Assembly: GCF_042677205.1 (NCBI RefSeq)
Contig: NZ_JBHTIU010000098.1
Location: 1-64,000 of the forward strand
DNA length: 64,000 nucleotides
Direction of reading: 5' to 3'
DNA from: Paenibacillus_L residui
GTDB taxonomy: Bacteria > Bacillota > Bacilli > Paenibacillales > NBRC-103111
Below, piece by piece: positions 52,334-63,100 of the stretch. Each line of letters starts with the position of its first letter. The stretch's first letter is position 1. The notes below the pieces were generated by a model. The model was not told the DNA's origin and made no database searches. It saw only the letters and a program-made list of their open reading frames with translations. The position numbers and the translations under genes are program-made.

Positions 52334-53011
52334 ATGAAGATGAAGATAATGATCGTAGAAGACGACCCGACTATTCGGGGGTTAATCGGCGAGACCGTCG
52401 GGAAGTGGGGATACGAATCCGTATTGTGTGACGAGTTCAACAGGATTCAAGACATGTTCCTTCAGACCGAACCGCACCTCGTGTTAATGGATATTAATTT
52501 ACCCATATTCGATGGATATTATTGGTGCAGCCGAATTCGGGAATTGTCTAACGTGCCGATTATTTTTCTCTCCTCACGGGATTCGCCGATGGATATGGTT
52601 ATGGCGATGAATATGGGCGGTGACGATTATATCCAGAAGCCGTTCTACGACGAAGTACTTATCGCTAAGATTAAAGCATTGTTGCGTAGAACTTACTCTT
52701 ATGCCGAAACGCCAGTCAACATAATCGAGCACGAAGGCGTCCTGCTGAACCTAGGTGATCGGAAGCTTACTTCCGGCGATCGATCGATTGAACTGACAAA
52801 GAACGAATTCGTCATCGTACGGCTATTGTTGCAGAATAAGGGCCATATCGTAAGCCGGGACAAAATCATGCGCTGCCTATGGGAGGACGAAAGTTTCGTC
52901 GACGACAATACGCTGACCGTGAACATGACCCGAATCCGAAAGAAATTGGATGAGATTGGACGTTATGGGTTCATTACGACGATCAAGGGAGAAGGTTATA
53001 TAATCAAATGA
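52334..53011 (+). CDS. BceR-like response regulator
   Basis: 225 residues. Receiver (IMIVEDDPTIRGLIGETVGK, phospho-acceptor VLMDINLPIFDG, DDYIQKPF) plus winged helix (ELTKNEFVIVRLLLQNKGHI to TTIKGEGYIIK). This is the BceR subgroup that works with intramembrane-sensing kinases. The ATG at 52334 follows GGAGG; earlier in-frame ATGs at 52199 and 52319 are less good. A TATAAT -10 box is at 52301-52306. Its stop overlaps the kinase start. Confidence 0.93.
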   Translation: MKMKIMIVEDDPTIRGLIGETVGKWGYESVLCDEFNRIQDMFLQTEPHLVLMDINLPIFDGYYWCSRIRELSNVPIIFLSSRDSPMDMVMAMNMGGDDYIQKPFYDEVLIAKIKALLRRTYSYAETPVNIIEHEGVLLNLGDRKLTSGDRSIELTKNEFVIVRLLLQNKGHIVSRDKIMRCLWEDESFVDDNTLTVNMTRIRKKLDEIGRYGFITTIKGEGYIIK

Positions 53012-54033
53012 GCTTTCTACATTATTTAGACGATAAACGTTATTTTCTGATCTTCTTTGCTGGAATGCTATCCTTCGTTGCTTTGATGATGTTCGTAAGC
53101 ACCGAGGGAACGTATCGTGTTGGAGACATAATGTATACTCTATCCGGATGCGTGTTGTTGGCCGCGGTATACGTGGTCGGAGGCTATTTGCGCTGGAGAA
53201 CCCGCAACAGGATATTACATGACCTGGTAAACAACAGATGGGACGAACTAACCGTAGCTTTGCCCGAACCTCTAACATATGAACAGCGTCAGTATACGGC
53301 ACTGATCAAGAAGCTCTACAGCAATAAGCTTGAGGCCATCGGAAGGCTTCAAGACGAGAAAAAAGATTTTCATGATTTTATTGTTTCCTGGATTCATGAG
53401 GTCAAGCTGCCGATTACGGCATGTACCCTGCTGTTTAGAAATGCGTCAGGTAAGTCGGTAGAGGAGCTGATCCATGTATTCGAAGATGAATTGTTCAAAA
53501 TCGACCATTATGTCGAGCAAGCCCTGTTTTACGCAAGAATTGATTCCTTTTCCAAGGATTACTTGATCGCGGAAGTCTCTCTAAACCGAATCGTGCGAAA
53601 CAGTGTGAGAAAGTACGCAAAAATGTTTGTAGCCAAGCGAGTTCATTTTACAATGTGGGAAAAAGAGGAATGGGTGCATACCGATGCTAAGTGGCTCGGA
53701 TATATCGTAGATCAGATCATGTCGAATGCCTTGAAATATGTCGGTGACAGCGGAAGCATCGTTTGCTCTTTCGAGGCAGATAACGAAGAGAAGAGGCTTT
53801 CCATAAGGGATACGGGTATTGGTATTAAAGCTGAAGATATTGGTCGTATTTTCGAGAAGGGGTTTACGGGCACTAACGGAAGGCAACTTGCAAAATCGAC
53901 AGGATTGGGGTTATATCTCGCTAACCGCATGGCCGTCAAACTCGGACACCGATTGTCCGTCCAATCGGAAGAGGGAAGCTATACGACACTTACGCTTCAC
54001 TTCCCTAACTCGAACCATTTATATGAAATGTGA
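53008..54033 (+). CDS. BceS-like intramembrane-sensing histidine kinase
   Basis: 341 residues. Two N-terminal helices (about 14-30 and 42-62) joined by a loop of about ten residues, no HAMP, then HisKA with SWIHEVKLPITACTLLFRNA and HATPase with VDQIMSNALKYVG, DTGIGI and STGLGLYLANRM. Such kinases have no sensor domain and read flux through their BceAB-type transporter, here the hydrolase-fused permease encoded divergently. ATGA overlap with the regulator gene. Confidence 0.93.
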   Translation: MSFLHYLDDKRYFLIFFAGMLSFVALMMFVSTEGTYRVGDIMYTLSGCVLLAAVYVVGGYLRWRTRNRILHDLVNNRWDELTVALPEPLTYEQRQYTALIKKLYSNKLEAIGRLQDEKKDFHDFIVSWIHEVKLPITACTLLFRNASGKSVEELIHVFEDELFKIDHYVEQALFYARIDSFSKDYLIAEVSLNRIVRNSVRKYAKMFVAKRVHFTMWEKEEWVHTDAKWLGYIVDQIMSNALKYVGDSGSIVCSFEADNEEKRLSIRDTGIGIKAEDIGRIFEKGFTGTNGRQLAKSTGLGLYLANRMAVKLGHRLSVQSEEGSYTTLTLHFPNSNHLYEM

Positions 54034-55650
54034 TTTATACTTTCAACTGCCGTCACGCCTTCAGCTCGGTTAAGTATCACCAGGGATGGGGATTACCTGC
54101 CTTGGCGATTGCTGTTAGGGGTGTATCAATTACCTTGTGAGACAGGGGTTGCCAAGGAGTTATTTCTTGACCAGTATGACAATCTATCTTTCCTATAACA
54201 TCTCCTTCATTTTTTCTTGGTACCCTGTATTCCTGACGGACTATTTAATTCTTTCTTCCTAACAATGACTAATCCATGATTGCTCATCCCCAAGATACTC
54301 CGCTCTCTACATGTTCTCATATGATATTTCAGCCATATCTCCTACTCGTCATCGTTCAGTCTATGAATGACCCATTAAGAGGGCGATACCATCTGTAGCA
54401 ACATGGTCAATGATTTCTATTTCTTGTTCACCTAGTAACTGTTCGCTGGGCTGCTGGGAAAATGGCCGGCGAATGCCCAAAAACGGTGGAAACTTGTGAA
54501 AAAAGCCTGACTGCGACCAGGATATGCCCAAGAGGTATCGGATGAAATCAATCGTTGTATTTGACAAGGGGCAGTAATAAACCGAATTGCATCTGCTGAG
54601 GTGACTCCATTATGGCTGCATTGACACTGCGTATCTAGCCGTTTCCCGAGAATCTGGAAGTTGAGTTATTTTGGTTCGGATCCCCTTTCGCGGACTACAA
54701 AGGGAATTGGAGAATTCGAGTCGCATTTCGGAGGTAACCGGGGACTTGAAAGTTATATCCTACCCTTGGGGAACAGTCCCCCATTTGCGCATGGGACAAA
54801 TCTACACCAACGGGATTTGATCAAATCAAGCCATTTGAAAGTATTGTACATAGAATAACAATAGCAGAATGAATCAAGATCTGATGAGCAATGGATTTAA
54901 ATTGCCCAAGAGCTTGATTGACTTCCATATAAAATCCGGAGCTTGGGCTTCAACAGTTTGACGAGATGATTTATTGCTTTCCAGTGTTTCGAATTCATTC
55001 GAGCCGCAAGTCAAGATGTATTGGAGCCCCTCCTACGTTTATGCGATTCTCCAATTTTCCGTGAGTTACTGCTCGTCGAGAGGATGTGCGGCATTCCCAT
55101 ACCGGCAATGACGTGATCGTCACCTCCGGGAGCCTGTATGTCCAAACGGCTCCAGGCGATCCTGTGCGATCGTACAGGCGAATCATGGTATCACGACTAA
55201 GTTTGTTATCGAAATTGCCCGGCCGGATGATTGGTCCATTTCGACATTGCTCCTCCACCCAACCCAGCAGACTTCACTAATGACGGTTAAGCGTGACATT
55301 AAGTTGCTTCTTGAGGGGCTTGTTCAAAAAGGCGGCCACTGGGATCAGAACATTTTAAACCAATGAAACGGCTTCACTATCGATATGGTTGAGCATTATC
55401 AACGCGATTCAATTAGGGGTTGGGCGTATCGGATAACGGGAAAATATCAGACTGTCGAGAAAGTCCTTTTCGAATAGGCACGAGGAAATCAAAAGTAAAA
55501 ACAAGGTGATCAGATCGGTTTAAATCGATTTTTCTTATAAAAGTTGAGTCCACCCACATCAAAATGCGTTATATAGAAAGCCGGATTCACATTCTACCGA
55601 TTTTTCGACAGTCTGAAAACATCCGGCTATACATGTTTGAATTTATTTTT
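54034..55650. other. 1.6-kb degenerate stretch without intact genes
   Basis: Only short broken frames are present. Those that look most coding-like are a minus-strand frame at 54361-54567 (IRYLLGISWSQSGFFHKFPP), a plus-strand piece at 54661-54858, and plus-strand pieces at 55281-55478 (MTVKRDIKLLLEGLVQKGGH and, after stops, HYQRDSIRGWAYRITGKYQT). The last two may be one decayed gene. No family could be named. Confidence 0.4.
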
Positions 55651-55654
55651 GGTA

Positions 55655-55684
55655 TTGTAATACTCAATTCATTGATGGTATAAT
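55655..55684 (+). promoter_or_regulatory. promoter of the type I restriction-modification operon
   Basis: -35 TTGTAA (55655-55660) and a perfect -10 TATAAT (55679-55684) with an 18-base spacer. Transcription would begin near 55691, which favours the TTG at 55720 over the one at 55696 as first start codon. Confidence 0.65.
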
Positions 55685-55719
55685 TTAGTTGGCTTTTGGC
55701 AGCGAAAGAAGGTGATGAA

Positions 55720-57306
55720 TTGATTGAGTCGTTTTGGAATATCTGTCTGCTTCACGATATATCAACCCGTGATCAGTTGCTTCGCGAGGCCATTAGAGTG
55801 AAGCGGACGCAACAACTTCTGGAACAGCAACAGTTGGCCGAAACGGAGCTAATGACAGAACCTGAGAAGCTGTTTCAGTGGATGAAGGAACGCGCCTTAG
55901 ACAAAGAATTAGGCCATTTTCCCGGCGATCGGGATTTATTTTATAAATTATACCATGCAGGCAAGGATATGGACTTGTTGGAATACGCCTTGCTCACCAT
56001 CCAACAAGATCGTGTTACAGGGAGCATTGTCGTCCATCCAGGAATCGTCGAGCGGTTTGTCGATCAGTGTGAGCGACATGGCTACAAGAACATTCTGTTT
56101 GCAGAAGCTGAGAAGTATATCAAAGGACTCATCGAAACGAAATGTTACCATCGACCATGGACAATCACATTGTTAACGGAAAACTACATCATAGGCAGAT
56201 TATTCAAAACGTATTTCGAGCCCTATTCCAATATCCGCATCGTTCAAGGGTCCATCTATCAGCCGTTGCCTGCAGAACATCAACTCGACGCGATCCTGGC
56301 GATGCCGAATTTCGGTATGAAAATGAACGATGACGAGGTTGCGGTTCGGGAATCCGAAGGCGCAGCGGCCAGCTATCTCCTTCCACTCTTGCAAGACGGC
56401 GGGAGATTGAGCGTGACCTTTCCTGCACGGATGCTGTTTCAATCCGGCGCGATCGCCAGCTGGCGGAAGCAAATGAATGATCAGGCGCCGGTGCAAACGA
56501 TCCATTCGCTTCCGGACGGCTTGTTTCGTCCCTACACTTCCATCAAGACCTATCAGGTTGACTTCGGCAAAGCGCCTGTGGAAGAAGTGATCCTCGGGCG
56601 GCTCCATTTGGAAAAGTCAAAGCTTGTGGCGGAACGGGAGATTACCATCCATCCAGATCGGTTCCGTCAACTAGATCATTGGCGAATTGAACTACTGTTG
56701 GATGAAGATCAGGATACACTTCGTTCCTTCCAACAGGCGGCAACTCCGAAGGTGAAGTTGCGCGATGTGGCAGAAATTTTTCGGGGAAAGTCGATTCTTA
56801 AGCAGGATCTAAAGCCCGGGAACATTAAGGTGCTGAATATATCCAATCTGGATGACGGCGAAGTGCTATTGGATCAGCTTGAAACGATTGACGAGGAAGA
56901 GAGGAAAGTGAAACGTTACGAGATTCTCCCGGGTGACCTGGTCATGACGTGCCGCGGCACCGTGAACAAGCTGGCTGTATATCCGGGGGCTCAAGGGATG
57001 GTCATCGCTTCCTCGAATATGATCGTGATCCGATTCAAGTCGGCCATCAAGAGTCATTTTGCCAAAATGTTTCTGGAAAGCCCTGTCGGAACAGCCCTTA
57101 TTCAAAGCTTCCAGCGGGGAACAACCGTGATGAATTTGAATCCAGCGGATGTGGCGGAAATGGAATTGCCCTTGGTACCGGAAGATAAACAGCAAGAATT
57201 AATACAGCAATATATCCGGGAGAAAGAACGATATAAAGAGGTCGTTCGGGAAGCGGCTAACCGTTGGGAACAAGTGAAGAACCAGTTATATGAGCAACTC
57301 TACTGA
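55720..57306 (+). CDS. methylase-like/specificity hybrid protein of a type I R-M operon
   Basis: 528 residues from TTG 55720, which has AAGGTG five bases upstream. Residues about 1-330 resemble the N-6 adenine methylase fold of HsdM in order and size but lack the SAM motif I (DPxCGSGG), and the catalytic NPPF position reads LAMPNFG, so catalysis is doubtful. Residues about 340-528 form one HsdS-like target-recognition domain (KVKLRDVAEIFRGKSILKQD, then GDLVMTCRGTVNKLAVYPGA and FQRGTTVMNLNPADVAEMEL) ending in a helical arm. It precedes a complete hsdM-hsdS-hsdR set by 16 bases. It may be an extra specificity/regulatory subunit. Confidence 0.8.
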   Translation: MIESFWNICLLHDISTRDQLLREAIRVKRTQQLLEQQQLAETELMTEPEKLFQWMKERALDKELGHFPGDRDLFYKLYHAGKDMDLLEYALLTIQQDRVTGSIVVHPGIVERFVDQCERHGYKNILFAEAEKYIKGLIETKCYHRPWTITLLTENYIIGRLFKTYFEPYSNIRIVQGSIYQPLPAEHQLDAILAMPNFGMKMNDDEVAVRESEGAAASYLLPLLQDGGRLSVTFPARMLFQSGAIASWRKQMNDQAPVQTIHSLPDGLFRPYTSIKTYQVDFGKAPVEEVILGRLHLEKSKLVAEREITIHPDRFRQLDHWRIELLLDEDQDTLRSFQQAATPKVKLRDVAEIFRGKSILKQDLKPGNIKVLNISNLDDGEVLLDQLETIDEEERKVKRYEILPGDLVMTCRGTVNKLAVYPGAQGMVIASSNMIVIRFKSAIKSHFAKMFLESPVGTALIQSFQRGTTVMNLNPADVAEMELPLVPEDKQQELIQQYIREKERYKEVVREAANRWEQVKNQLYEQLY

Positions 57307-57322
57307 GGAGGAATTCAGGATA

Positions 57323-58846
57323 ATGGCAACAGCGAACATTGGATTCGAGGAAAAGTTATGGAGCATGGCCGATAAGTTGCGTGGCAGCATGGATGCAGCG
57401 GAGTATAAGCATGTAGCTCTCGGTCTTCTATTTCTGAAATATGTGTCGGATGCATTTGAAGAAAAATATGAAGCATTGAAAAATGAACCGTATGCCGATC
57501 CGGAGGACCGGGACGAATACGTGGCAGAAAATATATTCTGGGTACCGAAAGAAGCGCGCTGGAGCCATATCAAGGATAACGCGAAAAAGCCGGAAATCGG
57601 GCAGATCATTGATAATGCGATGATTGCCATCGAGAAGGAAAATCCGTCGCTGAAAGGCGTGCTGCCGAAAGATTACGCCAGGCCGGCGCTGGATAAAACT
57701 CGTCTTGGCGAAGTGATCGATTTGTTCTCGTTCAAAGTCGGCGATGAAGAAAGCCGTTCGAAGGATGTACTGGGGCGGGTATATGAGTATTTCCTTAGCA
57801 AATTCGCAAGCGCGGAAGGCAAGAACGGCGGGGAATTCTATACCCCGAACAGCGTTGTTCGCCTGCTCGTCGAGATGATACAGCCCTTCAAGGGCCGCGT
57901 ATACGACCCCTGCTGTGGTTCCGGCGGCATGTTCGTTCAGAGCGAGAAGTTTGTAGAGGAGCATCAGGGGCGCATTGGCGATATCGCGGTGTACGGGCAG
58001 GAGTCGAATCCGACGACGTGGAAGTTGTGCAAAATGAACCTCGCCATTCGCGGCATCGACGGCAACCTTGGGGAGCATCACGCGGACACGTTTCACAATG
58101 ATTTACATAAAAATCTGAAGGCCGATTACATCCTGGCCAATCCGCCGTTCAATATCAGCGATTGGGGCGGCGAGCGGCTGACGGAGGATACCCGTTGGGC
58201 ATATGGGGTGCCTCCCGCAGGGAATGCCAACTATGCGTGGATTCAGCATATCGTGAACAAGCTTGCGCCCAGCGGCGTTGCCGGCTTCGTACTGGCGAAC
58301 GGCTCCATGTCGACAAGTACGACGGCGGAGTTTGAAATTCGCAGCAAGCTGGTTAATGCCGATCTGGTCGATTGTATCGTCACCTTGCCGGGTCAATTGT
58401 TCTATTCTACGCAAATTCCGGTTTGTCTTTGGTTTATTGCCAAAAATAAAGCGCCAAAGGGCCTTCGGGACCGCCGCGGCGAAATCCTGTTTATCGATGC
58501 ACGCAAAATGGGTCATATGGTGGATCGGACGCATCGTGAGTTGAGTGCCGAAGATATTCACAAGATCGCCGATACGTACCATGCGTGGCGCGGACAGACG
58601 GAAGCTGGTACGTATGAAGATGTGAAAGGTTTCTGCAAAGCAGCGAAGCTTGCTGAGGTTCAGGAGCATGAATACATCCTGACGCCAGGACGTTATGTTG
58701 GCATTGAAGAAGTAGAAGAAGACAGCGAACCGTTCGAGGATAAAATGGTGCGGTTGACATCGGAGCTGGCAGAACAGTTCGCCAAGTCCCGGCAACTAGA
58801 GGATGAAATTCGCAAGCGGCTTGGGGGGATTGGGTTTGAGTTTTGA
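57323..58846 (+). CDS. hsdM: type I restriction-modification methyltransferase subunit
   Basis: 507 residues; methylates adenine as part of the M2S complex. N-terminal helical HsdM_N domain (EEKLWSMADKLRGSMDAAEY, KHVALGLLFLKYVSDAFEEK), then the N6-methylase domain with motif I VYDPCCGSGGMFVQS and catalytic NPPF (ILANPPFNISDWGG). ATG 57323 follows GAGGAGG. Intact, unlike the methylase-like part of the gene before it. Its stop overlaps the start region of hsdS. Confidence 0.96.
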   Translation: MATANIGFEEKLWSMADKLRGSMDAAEYKHVALGLLFLKYVSDAFEEKYEALKNEPYADPEDRDEYVAENIFWVPKEARWSHIKDNAKKPEIGQIIDNAMIAIEKENPSLKGVLPKDYARPALDKTRLGEVIDLFSFKVGDEESRSKDVLGRVYEYFLSKFASAEGKNGGEFYTPNSVVRLLVEMIQPFKGRVYDPCCGSGGMFVQSEKFVEEHQGRIGDIAVYGQESNPTTWKLCKMNLAIRGIDGNLGEHHADTFHNDLHKNLKADYILANPPFNISDWGGERLTEDTRWAYGVPPAGNANYAWIQHIVNKLAPSGVAGFVLANGSMSTSTTAEFEIRSKLVNADLVDCIVTLPGQLFYSTQIPVCLWFIAKNKAPKGLRDRRGEILFIDARKMGHMVDRTHRELSAEDIHKIADTYHAWRGQTEAGTYEDVKGFCKAAKLAEVQEHEYILTPGRYVGIEEVEEDSEPFEDKMVRLTSELAEQFAKSRQLEDEIRKRLGGIGFEF

Positions 58847-60155
58847 GCCATTTAATGGGATGACGCCTCCTAATGAATGGAAGGCTAGGTTGGTGAAAGA
58901 TATTGCAGTTGTGAATGAAAGGTCGATCAAGAAAAGTGATCGTATTGATACAATACAGTATATTGATATTGCGGCGGTCAACCATCGTAATATAGATCAA
59001 CTACAAACATTCAAACTGAACGACGCCCCTAGTCGCGCTCGTCGGATCGTGCAGGATAACGATATTTTGATTTCCACGGTTCGCCCGAATTTGAAGCACT
59101 ATACCATGATTCGTAAGGCTGAACCCGATATGATTGCATCGACAGGGTTTGCAGTGATATCACCAAAGAGGGTTCATCCGGATTTTCTGTACTATTATTT
59201 GACATCGGACTCTTATACAAGATATTTGACTCAGATCGCCGAAGGGCAGACATCCGCATACCCGGCTTTTAATTCAGATATTATAGAGAACACTGTGATC
59301 TATTTGCCTCCTGAAAATGAACAATGCGAGATTGGAGAAATGCTGGCATCAGTAGACAAAAAAATCGAACTCAACAACGCCATCAACAAAAACCTTGAAG
59401 AAATGACCCAAGCCCTTTTTAAACGATGGTTTGTGGACTTCGAGTTTCCAAATGAAAACGGCGAACCGTATAAGTCAAGCGGCGGCGAGTTTGAGGAAAG
59501 TGAGTTGGGGCTCATTCCGAAGGGGTGGAAGATAGGGAGAATCGGCGATATTGCTTCCAACAGGACACAGACAGTAAGACCGGAAGAAATACCAAGTGGA
59601 ACAAAATATATAGGATTAGAGCATATTCCCCGGAAAAAGCTCGCGATTTCCCATTTTGGTGTTTCCGATGAATTAGAGAGCAACAAACTGTGGTTCTATA
59701 AAGGCGATATTCTTTTTGGGAAACTTCGACCTTATTTTCATAAAGTCTCAATCGCACCTTTCGATGGAGTCTGTTCAACAGATATTCTATCAATAAATTC
59801 TAAGAGAGATGAATTCTATGGATATCTTGTCTTTCAGCTTTTTAGTGAAAGATTGGTCGATTATGTTACTCAGAGTTCTAACGGTACTAAAATGCCAAGG
59901 ACAAATTGGCGAGATATGAGTAACTATTCCATAGTAATTCCACCGATGGAAATCGCAGAGAAATTTACAACAGTAGTACGCGGATTCGTATCCATGATGA
60001 CTAATAATATTTATGAGAACATGAACTTGTCGAACATAAGGGACACCCTTCTCCCCAAACTGATGTCTGGCGAGATCCGTGTCCCTGTCGAGCAGGATCA
60101 CAGTGTTCCCGATCTGCCGATGGTTGCGGAGAGAAGCGCAAACTATCAGCCCTAA
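58836..60155 (+). CDS. hsdS: type I restriction-modification specificity subunit
   Basis: About 439 residues with two target-recognition domains (about 10-185 and 235-420), each followed by a conserved helix: VDKKIELNNAINKNLEEMTQ then ALFKRWFVDFEFPNENGEPY after the first. These set the two half-sites of the bipartite recognition sequence, which cannot be read from sequence. I take TTG 58836, giving MSFEPFNGMTPPNEWK, behind GGGGGG and overlapping hsdM by 11 bases. ATG 58803 and ATG 58860 are alternatives. Confidence 0.92.
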   Translation: MSFEPFNGMTPPNEWKARLVKDIAVVNERSIKKSDRIDTIQYIDIAAVNHRNIDQLQTFKLNDAPSRARRIVQDNDILISTVRPNLKHYTMIRKAEPDMIASTGFAVISPKRVHPDFLYYYLTSDSYTRYLTQIAEGQTSAYPAFNSDIIENTVIYLPPENEQCEIGEMLASVDKKIELNNAINKNLEEMTQALFKRWFVDFEFPNENGEPYKSSGGEFEESELGLIPKGWKIGRIGDIASNRTQTVRPEEIPSGTKYIGLEHIPRKKLAISHFGVSDELESNKLWFYKGDILFGKLRPYFHKVSIAPFDGVCSTDILSINSKRDEFYGYLVFQLFSERLVDYVTQSSNGTKMPRTNWRDMSNYSIVIPPMEIAEKFTTVVRGFVSMMTNNIYENMNLSNIRDTLLPKLMSGEIRVPVEQDHSVPDLPMVAERSANYQP

Positions 60156-60172
60156 TCCAAAGGAGGTGCAAC

Positions 60173-63100
60173 ATGGCCTACTATACGACGTCTTATACCG
60201 AAAGTGACTTAGAGCAGGCCGCGCTGGAATGGTTCGAAGAACTGAACTACGAGAAAGCATACGGCCCGGATATTTCTCCGGAAGGCGAGTATCCCGAACG
60301 ACAGTTTTACCATGACGTCATCCTGAAAGACAGGTTGCGCGATTCGCTCATTCGTATCAACAAACATGTGCCGCGGGAAGCGATAGAGGAAGCGATCAAG
60401 GTCGTTGAAGTGCCGCGCAGTCCCAGCCTGCTGATCAATAACAAGGCGTTCCAGAAGATGATTACCGATGGGATCGACGTGCAGTATCAAGCCGCCAATG
60501 GCGAATATCCGACAGAGAAAGTATGGCTGTTCGACACCGACCCGGACCGGATCGGCAACAACGATTTTCTGGTCGTCAACCAGTTTACCGTTGTTGAAAA
60601 TCAGGGAGAGAAGCGCCCGGATATCGTCGTGTTCGTAAACGGTTTGCCGATCGCCGTATTTGAATTGAAAAGCGCCTCCAACGAAGAAGTCGGGATCAGC
60701 GATGCCTATCATCAGGTGCAGACGTACAAAGGCGCGATACCGTCCCTGTTCACCTACAACTCGTTTCTGGTCATCAGCGACGGCGTGAATGCGCGGGTCG
60801 GCACGTTGACAGCCAATGAAGACCGGTTTATGATGTGGCGCACGATTGATGGCGATGACGTGGCGCCCTCCTCCCTGCCCCAGCTTGAAGTGCTTGTGAA
60901 AGGAATGTTCGAGAAAAGCCGACTGCTTGATATTATCAGGCATTTCGTGCTGTTTCAAACCGATGGGGAGCATCTGTTCAAAATATTGGCGGGATACCAC
61001 CAATACCACGCCACCAACAAGGCGATTGCAAGTACGGAACGGGCGACGATGGACGAAGGAGACCGCAAAATCGGCGTTATCTGGCATACGCAAGGCTCCG
61101 GCAAAAGCTTGTCCATGGTTTTCTACGCGGGAAAACTTGTCCTGACGCTGAACAACCCGACGATCGTCGTGGTGACGGACCGGAACGATCTGGACGATCA
61201 GTTGTTCAGCACGTTCAGCAAGTCGAAGGACTTGCTCAGGCAAACGCCTCAGCAAGCGGAAAATCGGACTCATTTGCGTGAGCTTTTGTCAGTGGAGTCG
61301 GGCGGGATCATTTTCACAACGGTCCACAAGTTCACCCCCGATGAAAATGAAGACAAATATCCTGTACTTACGGAACGCCGCAATGTGATTGTGATTGCGG
61401 ACGAGGCGCATCGCAGCCAGTACGGGTTTCAGGCGGATATGGTCGCCGGGGACGACGAAGCGGCCATTAAGTATGGCTATGCCAAGTATATGCGCGATGC
61501 GTTGCCGAACGCTTCTTATATTGGCTTTACCGGAACGCCGGTCGAACTGACAGACAAAAATACGCCTGCCGTTTTCGGTGACTACATCGATATTTACGAT
61601 ATGACCCGAGCCGTAGAAGACGGAACCACGGTCAGAATTTATTATGAAAGCCGCATTGCCCGCCTGGAGTTGTCGGAGGCGGAGCTCCCGGTCATTGACA
61701 GCGAGTATGAGGATATTACGGAGTACCAGGAGTACACGCAGCGGGAGCGTCTGAAGTCGCGTTGGGCCAGGCTTGAAGCGTTGGCCGGTGCAGAGAAACG
61801 GGTCAGGAAAGTCGCGCAGGATGTCGTCGAACATTTCGAGCAACGGCAGAAAGCCGGCTTCGGCAAAGCGATGATTGTTGTGATGTCGCGGCGGATCGCC
61901 ATCGATATGTACAGAGCGATTGTTGCACTCCGGCCGGATTGGCACAGCGATGATGATAACGAAGGCAAAATCAAAATCGTCATGACCGGAAGTTCCAGCG
62001 ATCCGGAGGAGTGGCAACCATTTATCGGCAACAAGCGGCGACGCGAACATCTCGCGAAGCGGATGAAAGATGTGAACGATCCGCTTCAGATCGTCATTGT
62101 CCGTGATATGTGGCTGACCGGTTTTGACGTGCCGAGCATGAATACGATGTACATCGACAAGCCGATGAAAGGCCATAATCTGATGCAGGCGATCGCCCGC
62201 GTGAATCGGGTATTCCGCGACAAGCCGGGCGGTCTGATCGTCGATTATATCGGAATTGCGGACTTGCTGAAATCGGCGCTTCAACAATATACGGAAAATG
62301 ACCGAAAAACTGCTGGTATCGATACAGACCAAGCCGTTGACTTTATGCTGGAAAGGCTGCAGCTCATCCGCGAATTGCTTCATGGGTATGACTACAGTAA
62401 ATTCGCTTCGGAGAAAGCAGCCGAACGGATGAAGGCCATTGTTGAGACGGTCGATTACGTACTTGGATTAGGTGAAGAGAGCAAGCGGAACTTCCTGAAT
62501 TGGACGACGGAATTGGCAAGAGCCTTCTCGCTCTGCGCGACGACTCCCGCCGCGGAGGAAGTCAATGTCGAAATCAGTTTCTTCAAAGCGGTTAAATCTG
62601 GTATAATTAAGCTGATAACAGACGAAAACAAGAGAAAAACGACGAAAGAACTCGATGCCGAGTTGAATCAGCTCATTTCGAAATCGGTCGTATCCGATGA
62701 AGTCGTCGATATTCTGGAAGCCGTAGGCTTGCAGAAACCGAACATCGCGATACTATCGGACGAGTTTCTGGAACATGTGCGCGGGTTGAAGCAGAAAAAT
62801 CTGGCTGTGGAACTTCTCCGCAGGCTGCTTCAGGGGAAAGTGAAGGCCGTTTCCCGAACCAGTATTGTGCAATCGAAGAAATTTTCCGAGATGCTGGAGG
62901 AAGCCATTCGGAAATACAACAATCGTACAATCGAGACGACGCAGGTTATCGAAGAACTGATCCAGATGGCCAAAGAAATGAACGCAGCCGTCAAGCGCGG
63001 CGAAGATCTCGGTCTGATCAAGGAAGAGCTGGCTTTCTATGATGCGCTCGCTTCGAATGAATCGGCCAAGGAACTGATGGGCGATCTCATGCTGAAGCAG

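Noticed and set aside
55696..55719. TTG at 55696 as start of the methylase-like/specificity hybrid
   Set aside because: It would lie only a few bases after the predicted transcription start and has no ribosome site; TTG 55720 has AAGGTG at a proper distance.
57428..58795. Minus-strand reading frames of 222 and 230 codons
   Set aside because: Antisense shadows of hsdM, which has clear methylase motifs.
60209..62383. Long minus-strand reading frames of 354 and 364 codons
   Set aside because: Antisense shadows of hsdR; rich in His, Arg and Phe as expected for the complement of a real gene, with no motif or ribosome site.
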